The position numbers and the translations under genes were made by a program. Shown piece after piece: positions 1 to 11,529 of a DNA stretch of 64,000 bases. The DNA is taken from the NCBI GenBank assembly GCA_022661535.1, contig JAKULF010000007.1, positions 2,852,001 through 2,916,000 on the forward strand, read 5' to 3'. Origin of the DNA: Eutypa lata. Its lineage: Eukaryota > Ascomycota > Sordariomycetes > Xylariales > Diatrypaceae. Numbering within the stretch: position 1 is the stretch's first letter; each line of letters opens with the position of its first letter. Below the pieces are notes generated by a model. The model was not told the DNA's origin, made no database searches, and saw only the letters and a program-made list of their open reading frames with translations.

Positions 1-58
1 TCATGTTTATATTTGAGCAGCTAGAGTCCACCGAATGAAACTTCTTCCAGCTCTAGTC

Positions 59-433
59 CTAGTGATGCTCCTGCGAGAGCCTCAAGCACATCCCCCTGAA
101 GAACTGGGTGGTTTATTGTAATTTCCATAGCTGTTGGCATTTTCCTTACTGTGAAAGCAAAATCGCTCTCAGCTAAAAGACTTGCCATTTCATGACAAGA
201 GCAGGTAAAGATCCAATGACAGTTACCATACGAAACACCGCGGAAACGCGATCCACTAAGTCATACGTTAGTCAGAATCGACCTCGGAGTTATAAATCCT
301 ACTCTTCAAAGAGCTCCTCCAAGAGTAATTTAGGCAATGTAGGACATTTTTGTATCAAGGGTAATACATCTTGAACGGGCTGGGAGGAGGGACATGCTGG
401 CTCAAATTGCCAAGATTTCGAATAGGTCTCCAT
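59..433 (-). CDS. Possible small multi-exon protein (about 75 aa)
   Basis: Unrecognised. On the minus strand an ATG at 433 opens a reading frame starting METYSKSWQFEP. It stays in phase through four exons (433-303, 255-227, 172-150, 103-59) joined by three GT-AG introns of 46 to 54 nt; the first has a CTAAC-like branch site. The joined product continues with a leucine-rich stretch (KLLLEELFEDGSRFRGVSY) and ends after RLSQEHH. If the last intron is not removed, the frame instead reads on to a stop at the same end of the window. That three short introns all keep phase argues for a real gene, but such tiny exons can also be a decayed remnant. No domain was recognised, and the gene may extend beyond the left edge of the window. 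Confidence 0.3.
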
Positions 434-2011
434 GAGTGAAAGGATGAATTAGGCCAAGGGAACAACGATTGCTTTAAAAGGGGGAGTTGGAGGATGTTGA
501 GATGTGAATATGGGCCTAATATAATTAGACTGAAGCGTATTGATTTATATTTTGTTGACGTGTCGTTCCTTTCCATTTTGTATATGGTTGCTACATATGT
601 CCTAGAGCAGCACCAACCTACGTAGATAGCTGATTGGGGGAGACAGGGGATGAGGGGCCAGGGCTCCCCGATGATCAGATTGCTTGGGAGCCGGCATCAT
701 TCCTATTTTTTAGTGAACGTGATTGGATAACTTAACCATGCTTACACTTAGGTATCAGTATTGCCACCTACATACATAAGAGAGGCAAGTGAACCCCCAG
801 TCTGCCTCCGCTTCCAGGTTTTACTCTTACATACATATCCAATTCCCACCAGCTCCTGGTTATTATTGGTCGATGAGCATGTGGTTGTTTGGTTTGAAAG
901 GTAGGTACACAGCCGACCTACCGTATATTATGCTGCTCGGAAGTACCGAGTACTCTGAGTATTCCGAGCCTCACTGTTGTCTACGTACCTACGTTGATCA
1001 GCTTGACTGATATCCCGGATGATTCCCACATATGAAGTATCCCACCTCGTCGTCGAAGGTGTACGTAAATCCATTAGTATAATACTCTTATTATAGACTT
1101 AATGATATGTATTAGCAGGCCTTGCAAGGTATTATGGGAATCAGTCATACTCCTTGTGTTCCCCGAGGCGTTGGACGTAGGAATTGATTCCCATTCAATC
1201 AGCAGACCAAGGACAGGTCAAACTGGTTCGCATGTGAAAAATGTGATGATAAAAGTTGCTCTCCCTCAGTTAGATGGCTACAAGATGGCACCATGACGCC
1301 AGTTTTCTTACAGCTTCAGAAGAGACTGCGATTTGTTCTCATACCAAATATCAGCCAGTTAGCCTTCTGTGGCTTCAAATCTGAGATAAAATGTAAGCAC
1401 CGCTACAATACTACCAAAACATAGGAGCTAAATACAAATATGAACAGTTTCGCCGTAATGTCTACACACGAAATGTCATCCGACAATCTACGAGGAGTCG
1501 GTAGTTGGGCTACAGGAGACCATTCCACAACTTCCCGCCAGGGCTTGACTAGTAGCGCTCTCAGCGAGGCAAAAGAACCTAAGAGTCCGGGCGCGACAAA
1601 GGGGGCCTATCCATCATCACAGACGACACAATCAAATGGCTATGCTATGCAACGGTTCTTGACTGAGGGAGAAAACGAATCTGGAGTTGTAGTCTTCACT
1701 TGTGGGATTTCGGCAGGCAGACATAAATAGCTTGATATTGATAAATATCTCCCTAGGTTGCACATTGACCTAAGGTATACCAAGTTTTAGGCGGCTCAAT
1801 CTTCGATGTTGTGAAGTAATAAAATCAGTGAGAATATTTTAGCTACCATTATTTAATATTGGTCATTCTTATGATATATACCTTTAAGTAAGTACCGGTT
1901 TTAAATACCACCCTCCCTGTATCAGTCGAGTTGTACACCTGAATAAACATGATACGACGATACCGAGCTTCAGTGTTCCCATAAACAAATTCCAATTAAA
2001 CATCTTTTGTA
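434..2011. other. Intergenic spacer
   Basis: No convincing gene. The longest open frame is a 96-codon ORF at 1440-1730 (+), Ser/Thr-rich with no recognisable domain and no splice context; I treat it as chance. The sequence is AT-rich with short tandem bits of the GGTAGGTA type. Confidence 0.5.
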
Positions 2012-4892
2012 TCAAACAGTAACAGGCTCTGGACCTAAGTCCTTTTCCGATAGTCGCTTAGGCTCTTCTTTCTTTTTTGGCATCAGAGCCCTGACCCCTG
2101 ACATGAACGGAGCCCACACCCGGCTAAGGACACCAAGCCTATCCGCTAGATATATCAGGATGATTGAAACCCCGTACGTGATTAGAGCCACTGCGACCGT
2201 CGAGTTTTTATATGTGGCGATTGTATCAACCATGTCCTCCTGGTTGAAGAACTGGGTACTGAATACAGTCTGGTAGTTGGCAGGGTCAGAATCCCTTAGT
2301 TAGACAGCGGTAGTCTGTGGGGAGACTTACTGCAATGAAACTAGGTGGCAGAAATACAACAGTGACGATCGTGAATGCGAATACGTAGCGCGCCATAGCC
2401 GTCGAGCGTGACGCTTCGAGCAAAGCCGTAGCATTGAACAGCTAATTCCCACCTCACAATTAGTTATTATCTAGGTATTTATTACGAATAAGGAAAAAGG
2501 GGGTGATTTAAGTAGTTAAGCGTTGTGTGACTCACACCATCCCTCAAACTCTGCATATCGCCCGAGAGCTCGGTGATGCGGTCCAATAGCCTGCGCTCGG
2601 CAGCCCTCTGCTGCGCGTCGACGAGGTCCCAGTTGGCGCGGAGGACGCGCTTCGAGGTCTCGCGCGAGGCCTCGTCGTGGTCGTCGTACCACGACAGGTG
2701 GCCCGCCATGTGGGGGTCCGCGATCATCGTCTGCAGGTCCCGCCCCGTCTCGCGGATCGTGTCCGAGAAGATGCGCACTGCAACATCTAGAGTCAGTAAT
2801 TACTTCTTTATACGCATTTTAGCGAAGTATGGGAGTTGTTCGGGGGTTATTGCTCCCGAACATATCCTTTTCAGTAACCTTAACCACCGAAGCTGGCCAC
2901 AAAGGGAAGAAAATAACTCTGAAAATCACTTACGCAGCTGGATCACCTCGAAGTAGAAGCGCGACCGCCGGAACGAGGCGTCGAACATCATGCTGTCCTT
3001 CGTGCTCGAGTCCATTATATCTTCCATCTTTCAAAGTGATTGTTAGTGATCGTAACAGTGATCGTAACAGCGATCAGTCCGTATATCGAAATGTATGTGT
3101 GAGTGTGGGAGAGATCGCTAATAGAAAATAGAGGCGCACCTTGACCCTCACGCTGTTATCCAGCTCGTCCAAGCAGCTCGCCCATTCACGCTCCCATATC
3201 GGAACGAGATGGAAAATCGTGGCCTGGTACGCCATCTGCCACGACGCCGGCCCCTCAATTTTGAACCCGGAGGCTTTCCAGTTCCGGAAGTCATCCTCGG
3301 TGAACCCGGATATCTCAGGGAAGTCGTTGAAGACCATGATCCGGAAAGAAGGCATGCCGGATCCGTAGTGGAAATCTGATGCGAGACACACGACCGAGAG
3401 GCGCTTTTCCGTGAACCGTCTCTCTATCCCTTCAAGGAGTGTGGGGAAGATTCCCGACTGGCGGGCTGTCGCCAACCCCTTGGGCTTTACATGAGATGGG
3501 GTGGGGAACTGCTGCGGTAAGTGACGGCTCCCCCGGAGATAGGAGTCCGTGGGCTCATCTCCGTACCTCAATCCCATGAAGTGGGGATCTCGGCTAGAGA
3601 AGCAACGAATCTCGTGGCGTCGGTAGAACGAGAACCTTGCCGAGTCTGATTCTCCCTCGGCTTTCCCAGGCTCACCTAAGAGGCAGACTCTTCTTCTCAA
3701 GTGCATCGGTTTCCACGGGCCTGCGAAGGAGCATATGGTGTCCAGGGCGATGGTGTACTGGTTTCCGCCATCCAGCGTATCTGAGAACACGAGACTGCTG
3801 TTCATGTCCCAGGGGTGAAGCAAGAGCGCCGAAAGGAATGATAACTGGTCAAAATTGATTGTGCTTTCGTGACATGGATTGAGAAGCCTGAACCTGTTAG
3901 TTATTTATGTTCGCCGATGCAATCACCGCCACATTCTTACCAGATCTTTCCGGGACTGATCACTTCCTATTATCTCAATCAGCAAGAATAGCGGAGTAAG
4001 GACTTTGCGGTAAGTCTCTCACATGGGAAAGCTGTGCCATGGGTAGGCTTGTTGGCCTATCTTGCCTATCTTCGATTTCGGACATGAGCAACGAACGGTC
4101 GAATCTTTCACATTCCATGGCTCCGCCGCTCCCATAATACAGATACAGAAGCCTCCACGAAACTTTAAATAGGTCCAGTCGGACCTTCCACCGGAGACAT
4201 ATCTTCCCATCGATTTTGATACCCTGAGCTAAACTAACGGGCCAGTCTGCCTCAATGAGGTGTTTCGCGTCGTCGCTTTTGAGTGAGCGTTGCTTAGGGC
4301 GGCCTCTGCTCTCGGTCCATCTCAAGTACGGTCTCTTGGCTACCCTAGGTTGAGAAGGATCGGTGCGATGGATCCTGAGGGTTGTGTCTTCGGGTCCATT
4401 GCAGCTGAATACGAGCTGGTCACTGTGCATTGTAGTCTGATCTCCCTCTTCAAGCCATTCCCCGGATGTCGTACGGAATTGCGAGAGAAAATGGTCCCTA
4501 AATAGAGCCATTCCATCTTCATTTGGACAGTGATTCCTTGCTAGATCCATAATTTCCGACTCGTTGTAGAACTCATACAACGGCGACGCCATCAGATCCC
4601 CTATCTGGTGATTTGGCACTTGATCCTGCTGCTGTACGGGCGTTTTCTCCATTAGCACGGCTTTCAGCAGATCCTTTACGTCTCTCATCTCGGCGACCAG
4701 CGCCGCGAAGCCGGTCGGCTCGTTTAGCGTGGATGAGCCATCTCTAGAGCTTGAGGCACGATGACCGGGCCTAGAGACATTAAAACTAAATCTGCCCCCC
4801 TGTGTATCTGACTCTGGGCTTCCGAAGGAGAAGTCGGAGGATTTCCCGGTGTTGTCGCCGCCAAAAATTCTAGGGGGTGTCGCTGGTGGCAT
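2012..4892 (-). CDS. CorA-like (MIT superfamily) membrane protein with long N-terminal extension
   Basis: Predicted 784-aa protein in seven exons: 4892-4023, 3966-3941 (26-nt microexon), 3893-3140, 3027-2934, 2777-2536, 2441-2331, 2269-2012. All introns are GT-AG and keep phase. The C-terminal third has the typical order of fungal CorA-like proteins: an acidic/amphipathic helix, then LRDGLFNATALLEASRSTA, a first membrane segment (about residues 670-700, ending in FLPPSFIA) and a second (about 720-745). The magnesium-channel signature GMN after the first membrane segment is not present; TVFSTQFFNQED stands there, as in many fungal CorA-like proteins whose substrate is unknown. The first ~500 residues are soluble and contain a short coiled-coil-like helix near residues 60-80; I recognise no named domain there. 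Ion transport is therefore an inference from fold only. An upstream 83-codon frame at 4899-5150 ends just before the ATG and was not included. Confidence 0.83.
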
Positions 4893-6628
4893 GGTGGATT
4901 AGCAGCAGCGAGTAACAGGAGGGTGGACAGATGCCTCCCTCATTCTCGACTCGGCGCTAACTAGGTAGGTAAGTAAAGAGGCCAGGGAAAAGGTAAAAAG
5001 GACATTGTGGTGCGGTGTACGCAGCAGACCGATCGCACTCTGTCTGAGATGCAGCACCATTTCAGCTAGCTGCGCAGACGCCCGATGCAACGCGGGATCC
5101 TCCACCGTCGAATCACGTATTAAGATCACGAGATGACCTATGCTAGACATTGGCGGAGCAAGAGGGGTGCCGGCCTATTATATGACACATCTGCAATCTG
5201 GATGCGACAATATTATGCAGCCTCGAGCAGCGCCTCGATTAACTGCATAGTGGCTGCTACCCTGCTACTTACCTTCCGAAGCTCCTGCAGGATCCCGGCC
5301 CGAGTTACACTGGACCCGCTGCTTACTTAGACAAGGCAGACAGGCAAGGCCCAACCCCCTCGAGTCCAATGATGCATTAGAAATATTAGTTCAATGATAG
5401 CTTCAGCTTATTATTATGTAATTTGTTCACAATTGTGATGAAACCGATACATTGTGTTTCATGGTATGTTTATAGACAGAACTGGTTTCCTAGTTGCTAT
5501 ATCATCATGAAAACAAGATACGGCTTTCGCAAAGAGGCCTAATCGCATTTCATTTTGAGACTGGGTAGTATGTATCTATCTCTTGGTATCTTCCATTATG
5601 ATACATTATTTCGTAGTGGTTATATGTGACGGTGGGATATATCAGCGGAACTGCCTAGGTGAGTAGATTATGTACGCAATGCCGGCTGCATTACATCTCT
5701 CTGCAGGCTAAAACGTAGCGAGGTCCGCATGCTTCACTGCCTTTTTAGCCCCTGCGAAGGGGGGCCTCAATAATTAAAGTACAAAGGTACTGCCAGGCAC
5801 ACCAATCAGACACACCAAACTTTCCCTTTAGTGTTACTTCACTGATTTTAATTCCAATGAAGGGGACCCCTAACTTAGGTATAGGGGTAAATTTTGTATA
5901 TCGGCAGGTTTAGGGCTGAAGGAGGAAGAAGGGGCACATGGACGCACAATAGCTGTCCTCACCCTCAAAATATCCCCCGGGTGTCCCCTTTTATCCCTCC
6001 CAGGAGCTGGCGTGCCAGTGTTTTTGCATTCCCGAGTATAACCAACCATCTAATAGGGAGGCTTCCACTGTAGTAGGTCTAACCTTATATCTAAAAATGC
6101 TCAAGCAACGACACATCGAATGTGCTCTTTAAACGTCAGTAACCCGCGCGTCACACATGATGCACTAATTTTGCCCTACTAATCAACCACGGTTGCCCTA
6201 ATGCCAATCTTGGAAAGAGTGTAACCAGTTCCTAGTAAAGCTATATTGAGTAGGCTGGCTCAGAGAAATACATCATGGTTACATAAGTCACATCTCAATG
6301 TATAGATTCTTAAAACATTACTTCCATTAGACTTTCAACTCATTTCCACCCTCGTACACATAACGAGGGCTCATGCCGGACCAATTAAGAATATAGACTA
6401 GACAATATGTACAGCAGAAGAAAGGCAACCATCGATCGATGTATGCCGTATAGATGACATAAACGTCGTTTGATGCTGACTTTTTTTATAGCTTTTTGAC
6501 CAAAACTTCGTGGCCAAAAATAGCAATTGAAAAAAAGGTCCTGCCCAGCTCCCCCCCACACACAAAGGTGGGTGGGAGGTAGTTGCAAGGCGAATAAATC
6601 TATATAAAGCCCTGAAGACGCGCAGGCT
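4893..6628. other. Intergenic spacer
   Basis: Contains the presumed promoter of the CorA-like gene (4893 upward) and the 3' flank of ERG4. No coherent open frame or repeat longer than short tracts was seen. Confidence 0.5.
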
Positions 6629-8619
6629 TTAGATAACATACTATCGAGTTGTTAGTTTGCGACCAATATTTTACGTAACATTAGGAGCATAGGAAAGAAT
6701 GCTTACCGGGATGAAGAGATAGGGGACCTGTCTCTCGTACTCCTTCCAAGCCTCGCCGTACTTATTCCGGCAACGCTCGATATCCCGCATGGCACGGTGC
6801 GCGATCATGCCGCAGAAGAATACGGAGTAGAACCACGGGAAGGGGCTGTTGAACCCCGTGATCAAGCCCCAGCAGATGGCGAAAAAGGCGTCGCAGGTGT
6901 AGTGGGTCTTGCGGGCGTACCCGTACCACCCGTCGACCAGGAGCCTATCGCCAGTCGCGGTATCGATAGCCTTCGGGTTGTCGATGTAGATCCAGGGCAG
7001 AGCAGGGAACGTGTAGCGCTTCTCGAGCACGCCACGCTCCTTAGCACGGAATGCGTTCTTCTGGCCGTTGCACTGATCCCAGACGCAGTATACTCCAATA
7101 TATGACACGAAGAGCGCTGCCAGGGCATACTTGTTCCATGCGTACTCGGAGGGGTGGTGGTTAGCGAGATAGAGGGTGCAGTGGCAGTAGGAAAGCGGCA
7201 CGCCGGCCATGTTCCAGAAAATAAGCATAAAGCCCCATTTCTCGTAGTACATATCCCAGGTAGGAACAATAAGCTGCTCACCCTTGGCGCAGGCATTGGC
7301 ATAGAGATAGTGGGCCATGACCAGGAACATAACCTCTCCGCTGACATAGCCGTAGTTCTCGTATTGCCGTGTCGCGGCGCCAACGCTCAAGCCAAAGAGG
7401 ATGAACCAGGGAATACGAACTTCGTAGAACATCTTGAAGTCGAGGATGCCAAACATGCGAGGGTTAAGCTCGGCGCCCATGAAGAAGTCGTAGATGGGAT
7501 AGCCCGTCATACGGTGCTGGGCACCGCGGATCAAGGCCGAAAAGTAGGCCACAAAGCTGCACAGGAAACCAGATAGGATAGCAACGGACATCAGGGGGCC
7601 GAACTCGTCCAAGAACGTGTAGATAGGGAACCAGCCAGTGAAGTGGAGCACACCCATAACAAGAATGGTGAAGTAGAAGCTCACGTAGGCGTTGCAGTAA
7701 TAGTCGAGTTGCTTACCACCGGCGAAAGGGAGGGGCTTACCCTTAGCCCAGACACCAGGTAGCGTCAGGTAGCAGACAGCTTCGAAGACATAGTATATCC
7801 AATAGATCTTCCAGGCCCGCAGGTGGGGAAAGGCTCCAGTATAGACCAGGTGGCCCATGTGTTGCAGGAAGTCGGTAAAGGACTGGCCTTCAGCAGGTAA
7901 TGGCAGCTTTCCATCGTAATACGTTGCGCCAATGAACATGTAGTACATGAGGGTTGGGAATCCAATCATGAGACCGAGAGTACCAAAGCTGCCTCCAAAT
8001 TCGAAATGTCCCGAATAGTCGACCTTGTGGTCCAAACCTGGCCTCCACCCATCTACCAAATTCTCTTCTGCGTGTCCATTGGCTTTTCCGTTGGACTCTC
8101 CATTGGTCTTCGCCTTCGTGTCTTCATCTTCACGTTTACTTTTCCCATTTGCAACGGCTGCGATCTTTTCATCGGCGACAGGGCTGAATGATTCAGCTTC
8201 AGACGTGGCATCGGTCTCGTCCACGTTCTCTATCAGCTTGTTGACAGTCCGGCGGCGAGAAGATTTGCGTTGTCTGGTAGTAGTCTCGGCAGCGGAGCTC
8301 GAATCTCCATCGTCTGACGCGCCCTCAATTTGGGGAAACTGAGACTTACGTCGTACCGAACGGCGGCCTGGTGTTTCAACCATGCCATCGTAGAGCTCCT
8401 TTTTCCTGTTGTCCAAGATATCATGTTAGCGTATTTATTGGATTGTATTATGTGTGTAACAATAGCATTGTTGTAGAATGCTACTTTAGTAGACTGTTAC
8501 GAGTCTCGTGGATGTGGATTGACAACACAGCATCAACGTGGTAACATGAAGAGCGGTGGGTGAGTGGGTTGAAGAGTTTCGTACCTAGGAGTTGCGCGAA
8601 GAGAGTACCGGGTAGACAT
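6629..8619 (-). CDS. ERG4: Delta(24(28))-sterol reductase (ergosterol biosynthesis)
   Basis: Reduces the C-24(28) double bond of ergosta-5,7,22,24(28)-tetraenol with NADPH, the last step of ergosterol synthesis, in the ER membrane. Predicted 581 aa, three exons: 8619-8585, 8405-6707, 6640-6629. The tiny first exon encodes [12 protein letters not shown] and joins in phase to [13 protein letters not shown]; the last exon adds only YVI and the stop, giving the family C-terminus PYLFIPYVI. The ERG4/ERG24 family signature is clear: [18 protein letters not shown], then [14 protein letters not shown] and [18 protein letters not shown] near residues 490-570. The combination [10 protein letters not shown] and PYLFIP points to ERG4 rather than ERG24. 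About eight membrane segments are visible from residue ~145. Residues 20-130 are charged, Ser/Lys-rich and probably disordered. The 179-nt first intron is the longest here. ERG4 sits beside no other sterol gene. Confidence 0.92.
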
Positions 8620-9232
8620 TTTTGAAAAGGGGCTGAACAGCAAAGTATTCAAGCAAGAAGAAATGAGGAGTGGACAACACGCACTCGCGCAATGCTAGTT
8701 GTCACTTATATTGAAGCAACGGTGCAGTGTGTGATCCAACTACTACACAGGTAGGAAAAGAAGATTCGGTTCAGGGACCTGCATTGGAATGACGGGAATG
8801 GAATTTTTGTGCAAAGTTATTTGTTATTATTGAAATGGGTCCCGCCCACTCCAAGTCTCCAATTGCCCTCTCGGCTTCCGGAGGATGCAATTCCCGGTCG
8901 CTAGGGCAGCACGGGCAATAACGATCAAGCATTGGTTGGCTAATCCCTGCCAAGAATTATACATTATCGTGTCATTGGCCCCTTCTCTAGCTATGCCTAT
9001 CCACTATTTACTGCCGCTCTCCCGCGTCATTCATTCGCGTCTTCGTCTATCCAATTGCATTCCGGCGAATTCAGTATATCATCTATGACCCCTTTAATCA
9101 TCAGGTACCGTGTAACCGAAACACGAAGGAAACAAAAATGTTTAACGAAAAATGAATTGACTCTACGTGTGTCAAGACCTTTCGCGTTCAATGTCCGCTA
9201 GGTTCTGCATATGTAAGTACCGCAGCGCGATT
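8620..9232. other. ERG4 promoter side and spacer
   Basis: Upstream flank of ERG4. No open frame with coding character. No regulatory site could be assigned with confidence. Confidence 0.4.
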
Positions 9233-9810
9233 AGGTGGGGCGAAACAACGATTGTAGGGCTTACAATCGTTGTGCTGTATCACAATCGTTGTTTCACAGA
9301 ACAATCGTTGTAAGGTCAACAATCGTTGTAAGGTGTGGGTCACCACCTGAGCGAATTGATTTGATTGGTCCAAATTGCCGGACTTGTAGGTTCCGGACCG
9401 GAATAATATTTATCCGGCCATCCGCCCAAAAAAATAAAAGAATGCCCAGCCCGATTGGGCCCACCACCACCTACCGCCTACCGCCTACAACCTTAATTCT
9501 TTTTTTTTTTTTGACACAAGGGCGAATCGAACTGGTCACCTCCACAATTGGACACATTAAACATACATACAGGCTAGTCAATTTTACGTTACGGCTACGG
9601 TCTACGGATTATGCCACTACACTACGGTTACTTAATTACATTACTACATTGCACGGTCGGATTATTCCAATTAAACCTTATATACTTACAACGTCCGAAT
9701 TACGCAACTACCATTTTGCCCCACTAAACCCAACAATGATTGTTGGCCATACAATCATTGTTGCTGCAACAATCGTTGTAAGCACCTACAATCGTTGTTA
9801 GCCCGCACCA
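9233..9810. mobile_element. Non-autonomous TIR DNA transposon (MITE-like), ~578 bp
   Basis: The two ends are inverted repeats over about 40 bp. The left end begins GGTGGGGCGAAACAACGATT at 9234 and the reverse complement of the right end begins GGTGCGGGCTAACAACGATT, both continuing GTAGG. Inside each end are several copies of a near-palindromic 11-mer of the form ACAATCGTTGT: five at the left (about 9246-9330) and four at the right (about 9734-9798), none in the middle. Two right-hand copies differ by CG to TG/CA changes. A possible 3-bp target duplication ATT flanks the element (9230-9232 and 9811-9813), but the outermost base pair is mismatched, so the exact edge is uncertain. A run-through frame covers most of it but encodes nothing recognisable and no transposase. 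The superfamily cannot be named from this. Confidence 0.75.
9499..9630 (-). mobile_element. tRNA-derived SINE nested in the TIR element
   Basis: Read on the minus strand the segment has a tRNA-like head: an A-box-like TGTAGTGGCATAA near 9628-9610, a B box AGTTCGATTC near 9533-9524 (fits GWTCRANNC), and a terminal run of 13 A (plus-strand T run 9500-9512). It is flanked by the same 7 bases, CTTAATT, at 9492-9498 and 9631-9637, as expected for target-site duplication by LINE-mediated retroposition. Length is ~132 bp, near the short end for fungal SINEs. It lies in the middle of the inverted-repeat element, so it inserted after that element arrived. No LINE partner is visible in this window. Confidence 0.68.
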
Positions 9811-11529
9811 ATTCCCACTACGGTAGTTAGGACACCTAATCTAGATAACATGCGACCCGAGACTGCCGAAGATGAGCTTGAAATGTCCATATAATCTTGG
9901 CGAGTGAACTTATGCAAGCTCAGATGTGAATTGTCAAATTCAACATCACAGTCCCTTAGGTGTTACCTCTTACAGCATATTCACAAACGTCGGTCGTCAT
10001 TTTCCATTGGCCCGAGAGGGAAGAGAAATATACTGCGTTTATGGTGATAAAGAATGTTAAGATAGATTATGCGTAGCAAGGGGGTTTCGCTAGTCAAAAG
10101 GGGAAACAGCCCAAAGGAGTCCAATATAAATATTAACACAAACAAGACTCTTGGATTTCGTGCTAATTAGCTCTCCGAATCCGAACATCAACATAACTCC
10201 GATGTGGCAATTGTAGTCGACATCCTTTGCAGAGTGCAATAACGGCGAATCTAACTACGCACGCCTCTTTGTCACAACATTGTGATGCACCAAGTAGTAA
10301 AAATTATTTCGAAGGCCTTCGGGTTTCTCCACGATCTATAATGAGTCTTAAAAGCTGTTACGTCTGACTACTCAGGAGGAACCGATGACGAAGGTAGACT
10401 GGCTCAGGAGCGCGCAGGAAGGTTACGCAATGTCTTCGGGGCCGACCCCGGCGCCAGGTTCTAATGAGAAAGCCAGATAGGGGCTGGAGGAAACAGCACA
10501 GTGTATAAAACCAAGAGGGGCGTGTATCGCAGCAAAGCTCGTTACCAAAGCGGTCTTCGGGGGTAGCGATGGTAGTAACACTACTACAGGAGATGACAGT
10601 GACGATGACGATAGTAAGGACGATGATGATGATGTTGCCGATGCATTAAAGGCGCTCGGTAAAGAGTCAGATTGGCTTCAAGTGCATACTCGCGCGCGTT
10701 GAAACTAGCGTATGCTTTCTATCTAGTCTAGCTGGGCAATTCAACTAAAGATTTGCACGATACTAAACATATGTCCGCCGTATATGATGAATAAAATCGA
10801 CATGGCCTAAGACCTGATAGCTCGATTTAGATACTGGCACAGAAAATTTGACAATACGCGGAAGTGTATATACGTGGACTCCGCCGAGAATGAGACGCTG
10901 TAGAGCTTCATCGACAACTACGATGCAGTATTCGGGGGGCAGCGGTTCCCGAATCATCTTCTGTGGAGGTTTCCATGTGCGTGCTGTATGTCTGTTCAAA
11001 CCACGATGAGCATCCCTTTCTAGATGGAACCAAGCTTAATCGTCATACCCCTTCCCCTATTTTATAGTAGTCAGGGGGGCTATAGAAATGGCCTACTACA
11101 GTCTTGCGGAGGTCGACGTTTCAACAGTAGCATTGGAGAGCTTGTTGGATCAGACGCCAGGCCTGCTCGTTCACACAGGCATGAATGGGGGGGTATTGTT
11201 ATCGGGGTCATGCTGCCGACCCTCCAGAGCCCTGAGCACGTGATGACCCCTATATTTGAAGCTGATAGAATTCAGGGACGCCCTGGAGATAACAGACCCA
11301 GTCGCACGGCGAAATAGGATTGGGTGAGTAGTAGCGTCTAAAGTGAACATTTTCATCAAACAGACCAACACACACAGTGGAATAAGTGATGGGACTTTCA
11401 TAACAAACAGCCAGTTACCTAGGTGCCATCCAAGGCTATATGACGAGAAATGCTCATCTCCCAAGACCCGACCGAAGAGATCTTCATCACACCTCAGTTT
11501 ATGACAGACTAGACTAGACTGCCTTTGCC
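9811..11529. other. Intergenic spacer with coding relics
   Basis: No intact gene. Short frames at 10763-10999 (-, 78 codons) and 11024-11317 (+) lack recognisable domains. A decayed coding stretch near 10373-10702 is listed separately. Confidence 0.4.
10373..10702 (+). pseudogene. Decayed coding fragment, family unknown
   Basis: Two stretches read like protein: GRLAQERAGRLRNVFGADPG (about 10387-10460, ended by a stop), then in the same general region AAKLVTKAVFGGSDGSN followed by an Asp-rich tract and ALKALGKESDWLQVHTRAR with a stop at about 10701. There is no start codon and stops interrupt the first part. The acidic run and alternating Ala/Leu helices look like a C-terminal piece of a larger protein. 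I do not recognise the family. Confidence 0.28.

Noticed and set aside
4899..5150. 83-codon frame just upstream of the CorA-like start
   Set aside because: Ends 7 nt before the ATG, shows no conserved features and needs no splice; likely chance or an upstream ORF, not part of the protein.
9235..9801. 188-codon open frame across the TIR element
   Set aside because: It runs through inverted repeats, a T run and the SINE; the translation follows those repeats and has no protein character.
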